A stretch of 64,000 bases of DNA, from contig NW_006763138.1 of the NCBI RefSeq assembly GCF_000264905.1, forward strand, positions 1,015,245 to 1,079,244, in the 5' to 3' direction. This document shows positions 39,901 through 51,522 of this stretch, piece by piece. The first letter of the stretch is position 1. Each line of letters opens with the position of its first letter. A model generated the notes under the pieces. That model did no database searches. It was given only the letters and a program-made list of their open reading frames with translations, and was not told the DNA's origin. This stretch comes from Stereum hirsutum FP-91666 SS1 (lineage: Eukaryota; Basidiomycota; Agaricomycetes; Russulales; Stereaceae). The translations under genes were made by a program, and so were the position numbers.

Positions 39901-42060
39901 TCACAAGAACGTCGACTCCCCCCACGGCCTCTTCGCATCACACTTCACCTCCGCGACCGACATCCTCAACCACTGCACCATCTCCTTACTAACCTGATGA
40001 CACCGCGTCACATCCACGCTCTTCAGTCTCACGGGCCACACGCCCGGGATCGTCGTCTTCGGCGGAGCGCTATGCGACCGATTTCCCATTCCTCCATGAT
40101 TATGCTGTGTCTGCTGCTGTTGGGGTTGAGGTTGTGGATGATGTGAGGGGTAATTGACGTGCGACGGAACGCTCCGAGGCGGGTGCGACGACGAATGGAG
40201 GCTCGTGTGGCGGAGAGGTGTTGGGGTCGTGGAGTTGGAGTAACCTGCCGCGGGGTTGGATGGTGATGGTGGTGTGGGGATGGAGAGGAAGTTTCGTGGT
40301 CGGGTGGATGAGTGGGATGGAGACTGAGAAAGTGTCGAGGGAAGACGACATTCGACGAGTGTGCGGAGGGCATCCCAGTCGAACGATGTACATCCCTCGA
40401 GGCTTAATCGCTCGAGCTTGGGACAGGTCCATGATTGTGGTGCCGAGGGCGTCGAAAGGGACTGTTGAACCGTTTCAGATTTTAGATACCGACGGATATT
40501 AGTGGTAAAAAAAAGACGCACCCTGAGCAACTTCGAGGTCGAGTCCTCTACATCCACCAGCTCGAGACTGACTAACGACGACGTCCTACACAAAAACCCT
40601 ACGAGATCCATCTCGCTATATAATGAGACCTCAATCTTCAAATGTCGCAGAGGTAACGAAGTAAACGAAGATTGTCGCTTCAGATGTTTCAGGATCGGCG
40701 TCACATTGTCCATATAGCATAGCTCTAACCTCTCCAAGGACGGCAACGCCACCTGACTGAGAATAGACCGCGCTCGGTGGATACCAGCATAGTAAAGCGA
40801 CAATCTTGTCAACCGTGGTAGATGAACGATCTGTGAGGAGTAGGACCGATGCCGTGAATTCGACGTTGATATGGCATTGGGAGAAGAGGCGTTATGTGTG
40901 GCGGTGGCACCCGAGGAGTCGCGTTCGAACATCGCGATGGAGTCTACATCGACGTCGGACATATTCCGCAGGGCGAACTCTTCCAGATCCGGACATGAAC
41001 GCAGGATGGTAAGAATGATGGACACTGACGGTGCATACCCGTTCCAATACCCTCCCAGCTCCAACACCCTCAACCCGCTCACCATCCCCGTATCCCACCC
41101 GAAATTGAAGGAATTGAACGAACACGTCCTCAATGATGGAATATCCCCGCCGAACAACGGCAACGGTGCCGACGAGTAGAGATCCTCCTGCATCGAATGG
41201 TGTATCTTCACCTGTAACAGCTCCAACATAGGGGCTCTCTCGCGACATCGACTAAGCGCCGCATGGGCCTGAGGCCGATTAGGAACCGAGAGCCGGAAGG
41301 ACCTCCATCTCGGAATTGAAGGGTGCAGCATCTCCATCGCACGAATTAGACTCTCCATCGTCGCGCCTCCATCATCCATCTGTGGGCTGAAACTGATGCT
41401 CACGTCCAACGGAACGGATTTCGCGCGCGAGAGTCGTCGTCGGGCTTTCTCGAGCGAGTCGTGGTTTCCGACGACGATACGGGACCAGAGGAGGGGAGTG
41501 TTGGTGGCGACGTCGGACCAGTAGCGGCACACGAGCATGAGATTCGAGAGCATCAGTGGGTCTTCTTCGTGCATGTCCAGGACGCCGATCGTGAATACGG
41601 AGGCGAGGAGTTCGCTAGGCAAACGTTGAATGGGCGATTGGAGACGAACGGCTTGTTCGAGACGCGATTCGAGCGCGTCGCGTTCGCTCATGAGGGACGC
41701 CATCTTCGTTTCGAGAGTGGAAAGGGCCTCTCGAAGATGAGGTATCGACGCGTCCGCCACCCGAGTGCTGCTGCTTCCAGCGCCACCGCGGGCCTGTCTC
41801 GCGCCACATGAACTGACCGAACGCGAAACGGACTTTCTTGGTGGATGGTGACTGTTCGTCGGCTTCGTGAAGACGTCTACTGGTACGGCACGCCTATGGA
41901 AAGAGGGCGCGGGATGGGAGGACATGGTGGATTCTGGGGAAGGGAGAATGAATGGTACGGATGGCTTGTTCCGCGGAGGTGAAGGCAGTTCGTACGCGGT
42001 GTAGGCCATCGAATCTGGTCCTTTGGTGAGAGAAGCATAAATAAGGGGAGACCTGGGCAT
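39901..42060 (-). CDS. F-box protein with coiled coil
   Basis: Reading from ATG 42060 gives about 700 aa. The N-terminus is Ser/Pro-rich. A coiled coil (LREALSTLETKMASLMSERD) runs directly into the F-box (IQRLPSELLASVFTIGVLD, then LMLVCRYWSDVATNTPLLW), the standard layout of mushroom F-box proteins. LRR-like segments follow. A 60-nt segment at 40462–40521 has intron ends (GTGCGT…CAACAG) but no stop, so both spliced (699 aa) and retained (719 aa) products are open. The in-frame codon at 42087 is TTG and is not used. Confidence 0.82.
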   Translation of the reverse strand: MPRSPLIYASLTKGPDSMAYTAYELPSPPRNKPSVPFILPSPESTMSSHPAPSFHRRAVPVDVFTKPTNSHHPPRKSVSRSVSSCGARQARGGAGSSSTRVADASIPHLREALSTLETKMASLMSERDALESRLEQAVRLQSPIQRLPSELLASVFTIGVLDMHEEDPLMLSNLMLVCRYWSDVATNTPLLWSRIVVGNHDSLEKARRRLSRAKSVPLDVSISFSPQMDDGGATMESLIRAMEMLHPSIPRWRSFRLSVPNRPQAHAALSRCRERAPMLELLQVKIHHSMQEDLYSSAPLPLFGGDIPSLRTCSFNSFNFGWDTGMVSGLRVLELGGYWNGYAPSVSIILTILRSCPDLEEFALRNMSDVDVDSIAMFERDSSGATATHNASSPNAISTSNSRHRSYSSQIVHLPRLTRLSLYYAGIHRARSILSQVALPSLERLELCYMDNVTPILKHLKRQSSFTSLPLRHLKIEVSLYSEMDLVGFLCRTSSLVSLELVDVEDSTSKLLRVRLFFTTNIRRYLKSETVQQSLSTPSAPQSWTCPKLERLSLEGCTSFDWDALRTLVECRLPSTLSQSPSHSSTRPRNFLSIPTPPSPSNPAAGYSNSTTPTPLRHTSLHSSSHPPRSVPSHVNYPSHHPQPQPQQQQTQHNHGGMGNRSHSAPPKTTIPGVWPVRLKSVDVTRCHQVSKEMVQWLRMSVAEVKCDAKRPWGESTFL

Positions 42061-42745
42061 CGTGACGGCAGAAATGGAGAGGTTCAAGGTAAGACACGGC
42101 GAGGGCGGGCACGAGAGCCTTGTCGACCGAATGCAACCTTATACTGCTGCAAATTCAGAGATGCGGCTGTGGCCTGGCGTCGCGATAAAACGCTAAGGAG
42201 GGCACCGAATTGCCTCGTGTTCGCGCTGCTAGCTCGATATGGGCCGCTGGAGGACAAGGAAGGGTGATCGGAGACGGGTTCAGACTGAAACGAGATGGAT
42301 GTCAGCAGGGCGACGGAGAACAAAGCAAGAGCGGTGTCGTCGTCGTCGGCTCACTCACCTCTGGCGGGGGACATGTGTACGGGGGAGGGCGTCCTGGGCG
42401 GGCGTCGGACGGGAGACTCTGGGTTTTTGTAGGCGGGGATGATAAAGGCTGGGAGGGTGACATTCTCTGCACGAGGCGGACAGCGAGGCGGAAAGCATGT
42501 CGGCTTTCGAGCGTGGCGAGGACTGCAGAAGCGCGTCGAGTGCCCGGGCTGACCTGCAACGTGTCTCGAAAGAGTGCAAACATATGCCTCGAGGGCTGCA
42601 ACGAGGCCACCCACAAAGCCGCCCAACAAAGTATCCCAAGAGCCACGCCGCACTCCCGGGCATACCCAACACACCTTATCACCACACCTTCCAGCTCTTT
42701 CGTTCGATTTGTATTCTTCATATACACGCACACATAAATATCTAT
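42061..42745. other. Intergenic region
   Basis: 685 bp between the PQ-loop stop and the F-box start, both minus strand. Overlapping small ORFs in four frames here reflect GC-rich sequence without motifs. A 5' UTR intron for the F-box gene cannot be excluded. Confidence 0.4.
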
Positions 42746-44141
42746 CTACGCTACAGCACTCCGCTCCTCGCCCATGTACACCCTCTCCACGCTCCGGTAG
42801 TAGAAAAACTGGGACAACACCTGTGAGGAATCAAATGAGCCGAGGACGGACACTCGTAAGCAGGGCGAACACCCACAAACACATCCAAGAATACAGTCAG
42901 AAGGCTGCCTATATAACGACATCCCCATCAGCGGCTTTCCTACGGAGCAGTCGGGTACGTCTTTTCTCACCTGCCAACCAGGCGGCGTTCGCCACGAATT
43001 GCTCCATCGTTTGCAGTGTTACGATGATAGATAGCCCATACGTCACGTTGCCCATAATCGAGAAAGTGAACAGTCCTAATCCAAACATTCAGCGTCTCTG
43101 TTTCGTGGATTACAGGCAGCCGTATTACCCACCCGGTGAAAGGCCCTCGCACTTGGTCGTGAAGTTTTTCCCTACAAGTCTGTTGAGATGAAGTCGTGAA
43201 CGGATCGAATGCACCGTGGTACTCACGTATCTGCGGTACACGAGCCCCCACTACGGCGAAACGCTATTTCATCAGTGCTTCTTTCATTGAACAAGCTGTA
43301 GGACTCGTTCGACTCACAGAATAGAATGGCGCTCAGCCAACCGAGTAGTTGACTCTTCCACTCGAGCACCTCCTTGCGGTCGGAAGGTTCTGAACCATCG
43401 TCCATCTTTTCGCTTATCGCCCACGCCACCACACCGGCGGCGCAGATGAATGTAATTGCCGCAGAATACTGCAGTATTTTACGCTTCAGGCTGGTGGTGG
43501 TGGTGGTGATGGTGCTCCGAGCAGCGCTTTCTGCTGTGAGAAGAGGGGTGTCTTCGGCAACATCGGTCTCTGCAGTAGCCCCCGATGGAAGGCGGGTTTT
43601 CTTGTTCGTCCTCCGATAGTAGTAAATTTGAAAGAGCAGGATGATGTCGCAGGTGCTATACTGCATGCCCGGCAACAAGTCCGAGCTTGTTTGAGCGATC
43701 ATCCGGAGGGTAGTCAGTTTTACGGAGTAAAAGGACTAACGTATGCGGCTAGGATGATCACTGTAGGCAGGAGGTTTGCAAGGATGCTACCCTAAAGGAG
43801 ACATGAGTTAACTTGCGGCGAGTACGAAAAGAGTGCCGCAAGGGCCGAAACACACGCACGGCCAGATTACTGATGTCACCTGCGAGCCATATAAGCACGA
43901 AGTATACGGAGAGGCCTTCGCCGGACTTGAGGTGGTAGTTCTCAAGTATCTGCGGAGAGTAGACTACCGCCCTGGTTAAAGCTGAGTCTTTTAATCCTGT
44001 TTTACGAGCGATACAGCCTACCAGCAGGCAATTGAGATCCAGCCGAGCTGTGTTGTGAAAGTCAGGTCTACAACCTGTTGCGGAGAAGTAAAAGGCAGGA
44101 CATACCACGCTGCTCAGGGTGTCAGTGCTTGAGGCAATCAT
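42746..44141 (-). CDS. PQ-loop vacuolar amino acid transporter (Ypq/Rtc2-like)
   Basis: Nine or more exons from ATG 44141 to the stop at 42746 give a seven-helix PQ-loop protein. The first repeat reads LGWISIACWAVVYSPQILEN (PQ motif SPQ). WLAGDISNLAGSILANLLPT and STCDIILLFQIYYYRR follow. A Ser/Thr-rich cytosolic loop with VAEDTPLLTAES resembles a dileucine-type vacuolar sorting signal. The second repeat reads LLGWLSAILFLGARVPQIRK and NFTTKCEGLSPGLF, ending SLLTVFLDVF and FFYYRSVERVY. Yeast Ypq1–3 and mammalian PQLC2 export basic amino acids from vacuole or lysosome. It is divergent from prohibitin-2. Confidence 0.9.
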
Positions 44142-44433
44142 GGTGTACAGCTCTAAAACGAGTACTATTACACTATCTCGTCAGTACTCGTGTATACCGA
44201 ATGTTCGAATGGTCGACAGACAACGATGCTTCAAGTTGTCGTCGAACGTCGAGATGCAAAAGAAGGAGTACAAGAAAATCAAATACGGTATTTGCTAAAA
44301 CACCTTGAGGTCATATGCCGGCAAATGCCGGAACCATCCGAATGCCGAAGATCGTCAGCATTGCGCTCTGGAGCCGACGCGCTCGCTGACCTCGACCTCT
44401 CTTCCTCTCAGTCTTACGCGTCCCTCATTCACC
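44142..44433. promoter_or_regulatory. Divergent promoter, PQ-loop transporter / prohibitin-2
   Basis: 292 bp between divergent ATGs. ACGCGT lies at 44416–44421, 13 bp before the prohibitin start and probably within its 5' UTR. Confidence 0.3.
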
Positions 44434-45932
44434 ATGAACCAAAACGACTTCCGAAGGTTTGCGCAACAGATTCAGAAGGCCGCTGGTGGTGGTGGTGGAG
44501 GTGGTGGAGGGTTTCCTCGTGGTACCCCACCGAGAGGTTTCTTTGCGGGAGGCGGTCTCATCGTTGCTCTGGTTGCTGGTGGTCTGGCTCTGAATGCTAG
44601 TTTGTTTAACGGTGCGTACAAAGGGTTGTTCGACTCGTATTTTTGCTGATATTTGAACGCTGCTTAGTCGATGGTGGTCACCGTGCAATTAAATACACGA
44701 GGTAAGAACTGTCATGTCTTCGTTTCCTGTACGCGTCTGACTGAACACAGGTTAAACGGTGTCAAGGAGAATGTCTACCCAGAAGGGACTCATTTAATGG
44801 TTAGAACTACTTCCCTATGCCTGCCTCATATTCTTAGCCGCTCCTCCAGCTTCCCTGGTTCGAAACACCTATCCTCTTCGACATTCGCGCAAAACCACGT
44901 AGTATCGCCAGTTTGACCGGCACAAAAGGTCCGTCTACATCCCAGAATCTCGCTGACTCGATCCTGAGCAGTCTATGTGTTATCTAGACCTGCAAATGGT
45001 CAACATCACTTGCCGTGTGCTATCGAGGCCGGAGTCGAAAGAGTTGCCAACAATATACAGGGAACTTGGACAGGATTATGACGAACGGGTGTTGCCTTCG
45101 ATCGTGAATGAAGTTCTGAAGAGTGTTGTGGCTCAGTTCAACGCAAGTCAACTGATCACACAGCGTGAAAATGTGCGGACCCACTTCCCTCTGATTCTCC
45201 ATCCGTTTAGCAACTCTAAAAGAGCATGTCCGAAACTAGGTTTCGCGTCTCGTGCGAGAGAACTTGGTGAAGAGGGCATTACGGTTCCATATAGTCCTAG
45301 ACGACGTCTCCATCACCCATGTCACCTTCTCGCCAGAGTTCACACACGCCGTCGAGGCGAAGCAGGTACTGTACCTTTTACCCCACACCATGCCCATGAA
45401 ACTGCTTCTCACTCCCGAGTCTCTTCCGTATTCGTCCCCCCTCGTGCATCGTGGTCCGAATTCGATCAGGTCGCCCAACAAACGGCTCTCCGAGCGGCTT
45501 TCCTCGTGGATCAAGCTATCCAAGAGAAACAGGCAAGTCCGCCCTTGCCTAATTTGATCTCAACTGGATCCACCCTTCCATCCGTCCATCCGTCCGTGCT
45601 AACGCTTCCCCGCTCCTCTTTTCAGTCTATTATTGTCAGGGCACAGGGAGAGGCAAAGAGTGCTGAGCTTATTGGCGAGGCCATGAGGAGTAACAAGGGC
45701 TTCTTGCAACTGAGAAGGTTGGAGGCCGCTCGGGATATCGCGAGCTTGCTGGCTGCGTCTGGGAATAAGGTCATGCTCGATTCGCAATCGCTCATGCTGA
45801 ACGGTACGCGGTTTCACCTCCACTTTGCCCCCACTTTCAATCGATAGTTATAAGCTTTTTCGCTGATCCTTCTCCTGTATGGCAGTGACCGGCGATGACC
45901 TGACGAATGAGCTGTTGAAGGTTAAGAAATGA
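44434..45932 (+). CDS. PHB2: Prohibitin-2
   Basis: Spliced exons give about 310 aa. An N-terminal amphipathic helix ([19 protein letters not shown]) and a Gly run precede the single membrane anchor ([20 protein letters not shown]). The SPFH/PHB domain follows: [69 protein letters not shown] and the helix [20 protein letters not shown]. It ends [11 protein letters not shown]. Prohibitin-2 pairs with prohibitin-1 as a ring in the mitochondrial inner membrane, holding m-AAA protease and supporting cristae. The ORF could be extended upstream only through non-ATG codons. Confidence 0.95.
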
Positions 45933-46605
45933 GCGTCTCCCTCGCTTGTGTTCGTTCACCGTTCATCTGTTCGCTGTCTGTCCTCATACTACCGGTCTCT
46001 TTCCCATCTTATCACATCGTTATCGCATATCCGCTCCACTCCAAAAACCAATCCCAGGCTTAAGCTTTCTGTTTACCTGAAGTCTTTGCCCCCCCAGCTC
46101 GCGTCGCCGGAGATGACGGCCGTGAGTCGAACATGCATACAAGCTATGGGAATTCCGGGAGCGTCTGTTCGCTTATGAGGGCCTTGAGGTCTTCATCTAT
46201 GACCTTGGCCTGCGCTGGGAGGTGGAAACATTCATACAGCATCCTGTATCGGTATGCACTTTTATGATCCGGAGACAACGCGATCGCGAGAAAGCCGTCG
46301 TGTCCACTTACTGCCTATGTAGTATGTGGGAACATGAAGAAGGAAGAATGGTCTTTCCTGGGAATTGACTTCTTGGAGGGAGGTATGGTCGTTGTTCAGG
46401 ATCATGTATCATGCATGCTCTGTGTAACGAGCCCTGTTCTCCGTTGAGCTCGAATCTCGTTCGAAGCCGGATGGTAAAGGGGCTGTTTTGTGCCACAGTG
46501 GCGTAATCGCGATCACGTGCGCCTCGGGTGACGCGCGGCGCGTCCTTCTGCTCCCTTCCGCGATTTCCACTCTCGCTGTGTCCCTCCCCCTCAGAGCCGT
46601 TTCTC
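45933..46605. other. Intergenic region with CACGTG
   Basis: 673 bp between prohibitin-2 and MSH5, same strand. CACGTG occurs at 46514–46519, about 90 bp before the MSH5 start. No supported gene. Confidence 0.4.
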
Positions 46606-49600
46606 ATGGCCCGTAACAAGCGAGCTCGATCCTCCGGCTCGACTACCTCAGTCAAGACTACAAACAAACAGGATGCTGATATTGAGTCCGCATTGGACGA
46701 AGAAGAAGAGGGGAATCGGAGGAAGAAAGTTAGGTGGGATGGGGCCACACCGGAGCCTGATGAAGAGACAGATATGCGGGAGACTGAGGAGGACTCTGAG
46801 GAGGATATGAGGGGTGATAAGGTGCGCATATATGCTTATCGTGGTGGGAGTTTGTATGCGCTGACGAGATGTGTCATTTTGTAGACATATTTGGCAGCGT
46901 ATTGTTCGGGGTGCGTCTACTTGATCCGAAGCATGATATATGCGCCTTATTTTGCCTGGATTCCTTGTAATGACACCTTGGAAAATAGGAGTCGGCTTGC
47001 GTGTGCATACTACGATCCTGTGAAGCGTTTTGTCTACGTTCTCGAGGACACGGAGGAGAACGTTCACTTCGACTTGACGAAGATGCGTGAGTTATTCTTT
47101 TCCGTACCTACATAGTTTGACGCAATCAACTCATTCGCCGTGCCTGAGCGAACAGTGTTTGAACAAACCTCACCGGATGCCATCATCACTAGCTCCAGAG
47201 CAGACGACGGATTCATCTCAGTCTGTCAGAAATACGGTCTGTTCTCCCTTACCTTCCCCCATCTGAACGCATATATGCTTAATTTTCGCCCAAAATTCGT
47301 CCTTCACCAACATTGATACTGGGTATACAGTCGATGCATCTGGCGGAACCTTCCAAATTCGACCACACAAAGATTTCACTCCGAGTAAAGGCCGCAACCA
47401 CCTCTTATCCCTGGGGTTTCTCTCTTCTTTGGAGGCAGAGGAGGGTGCAGACGGATCCGATTTGGGGTCAGTTTCTGATGCTAGGAGTGCTTATGAGTTC
47501 ATGAGGAGGAGAAAAGATAAGTATGGGGATCCCACGATGAGGAGGTGGAATGCATCGATTAGGATGTCTAACTTTGCCGCTGTCGACACGGCCCCGCTAT
47601 GTGTGAGTCTTTTACCGGCTCCTCGTTTCCAGTAGTTTTGAGCGCGCAGGGATTTATTATGGACAGGTGAGCTGCATCGGTGCGCTGCTCGACCAGATGG
47701 CTCGGGAACGGGCGGTTGGAGAGTTGGACGACGAAGGCGTGGCTGGTCTTGAGGTTCTCGGTATACAGGCGTTGACACTGTGGGTCTGCTTGCATTGACC
47801 TGTCCACGTATTTCTGACATTGCCATTGAAGAGATGCTGTCATGTATATCAATTCCGATGCACTGTGGTAAGTGGATGAACTTGCACATAACGTCACATT
47901 CGCTCGACAGATAGGTCGGAATACCGATATGCCCACCATAGCTCCTTGCAGATTTTTGTCGACGAAGGCCATGCGTCCATCCATTCGGACAAAACGAAGG
48001 AGGGCCTATCGCTCTTCGGTATGGCACTTTTCACACCTCATTTTTTCATTTACAAGAGCTTCACTCACACGAATAACGACATCCAAGCCATCCTCGACCA
48101 AACACGAACTGCCCTCGGTCGTCGTCTCCTCCGCACCTGGTTGCTCAGACCATCTCTCGATATCTCCATCATTTCCAGTCGGCATGACGCCATCGATTGT
48201 TTCACTCGTCCCGAGAACCTCGTCGCTGCGAATACGATGCACAATCACCTAAAGGGGTTCAGGAATATACCGAAGATTTTGACGGCTTTGAGGTCTGGAA
48301 AAGCCAAGACGCAGGATTGGCTTAGTCTTGTGAAGGTCCGTTGGTCTTCTGTAGTCAGATTCACGAAGGCCCAATGGACTGTTGTGACGACTATAGTTCA
48401 CATTCCATTCCGCAATGCTGCGGGATACATTGACGGAGTTGAGCATGGGGGGCAGTGTCGATGTTGTGCACAAGGTATGACAAATAATCGTCTTCGTGGT
48501 ATGGACGAGGGTTGGTACTGACCTGCTGCAGTTAACGGCTGTTTTGGACATCGCTAGCTTCAAGGAAGTGGGTACTGCAGTAAATGAAACGGTACGCTGT
48601 CGCTTGCGCCATAGTCCATACGCTCTCTTTAACGGCTTTCGATAGATTGATTGGGAGGAAAGCACTGTTTCTGGCAGAGTCTGCGTTCGTCCTCACATCG
48701 ATGAAGAACTCGACAACAGAAAACATGTTTACCATGGATTGGACGCTGTTCTTGTCAGTATTTGCTCCGCAATATGCTGCGTGCTTCAACGTATTCTGAC
48801 ATTCTACCCCAGTCCAAAGTCGCTGAAGATATCAGCGAGACTGTTTCGCCCGACTACGCATCTTCGTTGAACGTAGTCTATTTTCCTCAGCTGGGATACC
48901 TCATATGTATCCCTTTGCTCGAGGAGTGGAAGACCGGTGATGGCATTGTGGTGATGGAGGGATGGACCTTTCAGGTGAGATCGATCAGTCATAGTTCGCC
49001 GTCAGTTTCTCCCGTTGACACGGTTCCTTTCAGTTCTCGTCAGAGTCAGTACATTTACCTCGTGCACTCCTCGACTGAGGGACTGACTTCTGTATAGGTC
49101 CCATGTGTACTTCAAGTCGGATAAGATGCACGGTGAGGAACTGAGTGCCCCCAGTCGCCTTGAAATAGCCTCGACGTGCTTTGTTAATTGGCTCCTTTTG
49201 TAGATCTCGATACACACATTGGCGACATCTATACTTCCATCGTCGGTACGTCCATATTCCACCACGCCGGAAGCCTGACATCTCATCTTCGTCAACAGAC
49301 AGGGAAATCGAGATTTGTCAAGTACTACTCGATAAGATTCTAGTTTTCGAAGAAGCAATAAGTCACGCCTGTGACGTCTGTGCTGAACTCGACTGCCTTC
49401 TCTGCTTTGCTGAAGCCTCCAATGCGTACGGATATACCAGACCAGAGATGAGCGAAGAGAATACTATCATGATTAAGCAAGGCCGGTCAGTCGTCTGTCG
49501 GTCGCCTCTCACGCAGTGCTTATTCTGATGTGTTATTTTTTGATCTCGCACTCGGCAGCCATCCTTTGCAGGAACAAGTCGTGGATACATTCGTGCCGAA

Positions 49601-51092
49601 TGACGCTTTTCTGGTCGGTGGTGCTGGCATCGGAAGCTACCCTAATGTACGAGCAGATGAGGATGATTCGAGTGGGGAAGTGCCACTACTTGGTAACAGT
49701 ATCGTTGTGTGTACGGGAGCGAATGCTTGCGGAAAGGTAAGAGGCCCTTCCCAAACTCCAGAATAATACTTACTAGCTTTTTTCCAGAGCGTATACTTGA
49801 AACAAGTCGGTAGAATCCCGCGACCGTTCTTGGTCCAAGACCTTATTCCTTTCTCTTAGACTGCCTTGATCCAGTTCATGGCTCAAGTGAGCGACATGCC
49901 TTCTTTCTTTTTGTGTGTAGAGCTAATCAAACATCCTCCACTGCAGATCGGATGGTAAATACTTCATTTTGCGTTCAAAGTGAATTTGCTTACTGATCGG
50001 TTTGTAGCTTTGTTCCCGCCGAGTCCGTCATTCTCGGGATTGTGGATAAAAGTGATTTTGCGCCTCATTACTTGTCTGTCAATCCTAATCAGTCTCGTCG
50101 ATCCAGTCTTTACTCGTGTCCAAAGCCGAGAATCCGTATCAAGAGTAACATGCATTCTTTGGCATCCCTGCTGTTGCTAAGAGCTCACTGAGCATGTATA
50201 TTCCGTTAGGCCCAGTCAGCTCTGATGATAGATCTAAACCAAGTTTCTCTGGCCCTGCGAAACTGTACATCGCGCTCTTTGCTACTTCTCGATGAGTTCG
50301 GGAAGGGTACCTTGTCGACAGGTCCGTACATTCCTTACCTTCTGCCTGTCACGGCAGCTCCTTGCTCTAGCCCTGTCTCCGAGATTGCTTAACGGTCATT
50401 GTCGCTATTAGACGGCGCTGGTCTCTTTTGCGGTGTCATCAAGAGCCTACTTGCGCGTGGTGCCGATTGCCCAAAGGTCCTCGCCACAACGCACTTTCAT
50501 GACCTGTTCCGTGACGACCTACTCAGTCCTCGTCTACTGCCCATCACTTACGCCCACATGGAGGTCCTATTTACGACCGCAGACGGGGAAGTCATTATTG
50601 GTAGCGACCATTCTGACGAGGCCGAACAGACAGGAAGCATATCTCGAAGGATCGGTCATGGGGAGAAGATAACATACTTGTACAGGTAGGAGTCTTCAAG
50701 ATTTTAGTATCCTCCCAGTAGGCTGACTCTCTAGCCGTAGAGTTGCACCGGGCCTTTCGCTACGTTCTCAAGCTGCCCGATGTGCTGAAATCTTCGGTAT
50801 ACCCCACGACATTGTGGAGAGAGCTCAATACGTCAGGTACCGATGCCATATTGCGACTTCACTCCGATATTTACTAACTTACGCCCGGCCCAGTGACCTT
50901 CTATCTGCTCATGAGATCACAAAGCTTCTAGATGAAGATATGACTGCAGAAGAAATGCGCGAGCTCGAGGAGGCTGATCGAGTTTGTCGAAGGTTATTGC
51001 AGTGGGACCTGGAAGTTGAGAGCAAAGAGGAGCGGGACCCGAGGTCAGGGTTGGCGAAGGTTTTGCAAGAGCTGGAGTGTGTGGAAGAATGA
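46606..51092 (+). CDS. MSH5: MutS homologue 5, meiotic recombination
   Basis: A many-exon gene encoding a MutS-family protein. A basic/acidic N-terminal extension (MARNKRARSSGSTTSVK, then EDSEEDMRGDK) leads to LACAYYDPVKRFVYVLED. The core includes QILVDEGHAS-like sequence (QIFVDEGHASIHS), LGRRLLRTWLLRPSLDISII and the ATPase domain. Walker A is CTGANACGKSVYLKQ and continues TALIQFMAQIGCFVPAES, FTRVQSRESVSRAQSALMID, the Walker B region LLLDEFGKGTLSTDGAGL and VLATTHFHDLF. The order and wording fit MSH5 rather than other MSH proteins. MSH4–MSH5 clamps stabilise Holliday-junction intermediates and promote crossovers in meiosis. The ATG at 46606 is the first in a frame that reaches the conserved region. 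Confidence 0.92.
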
Positions 51093-51522
51093 TCAACTCT
51101 TGGCAGTGGACGAACGTCTCAGTCGGCTGCGGGCAGGGTGCTTGAAGGGCCATCCATAGTATACCGTGCGGCTTGTCAACTCTCGAATAAAGGCCGTGCA
51201 TAAGGTGGAACAGCAAGATAATTTAAAGGGAAGGTGTCACCGGAAGGTATCGCGACGGCGTGAGAAATGAGGTAGAAACAGACCAGGTGAAAAGGTTCAA
51301 TAAGATCGATCCGATGAACATCTAATTATATGCTATACGAAGACATGGTGCCTTGGTACGGCCTTGCTTGATATGTACTCAAACCCCCATTTTCCATAAC
51401 GTGTCCTACCCTGTGCTACCGGAGTGCTACAAGTACTGAAAGTAGATTATTGAATAAAGTCTTTGAGACGAATACTGAAAGAGAACATGATGGGCTGCAG
51501 CAGTGGTGTAATTTACTGCATA
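51093..51522. other. Intergenic, convergent 3' ends
   Basis: 430 bp between the MSH5 and F-box stops. No gene seen. Confidence 0.45.

Noticed and set aside
44860..44880. GGTTCGAA resembling a tRNA B box
   Set aside because: It lies inside a prohibitin-2 exon (PWFETP), and no A box or cloverleaf can be drawn around it.
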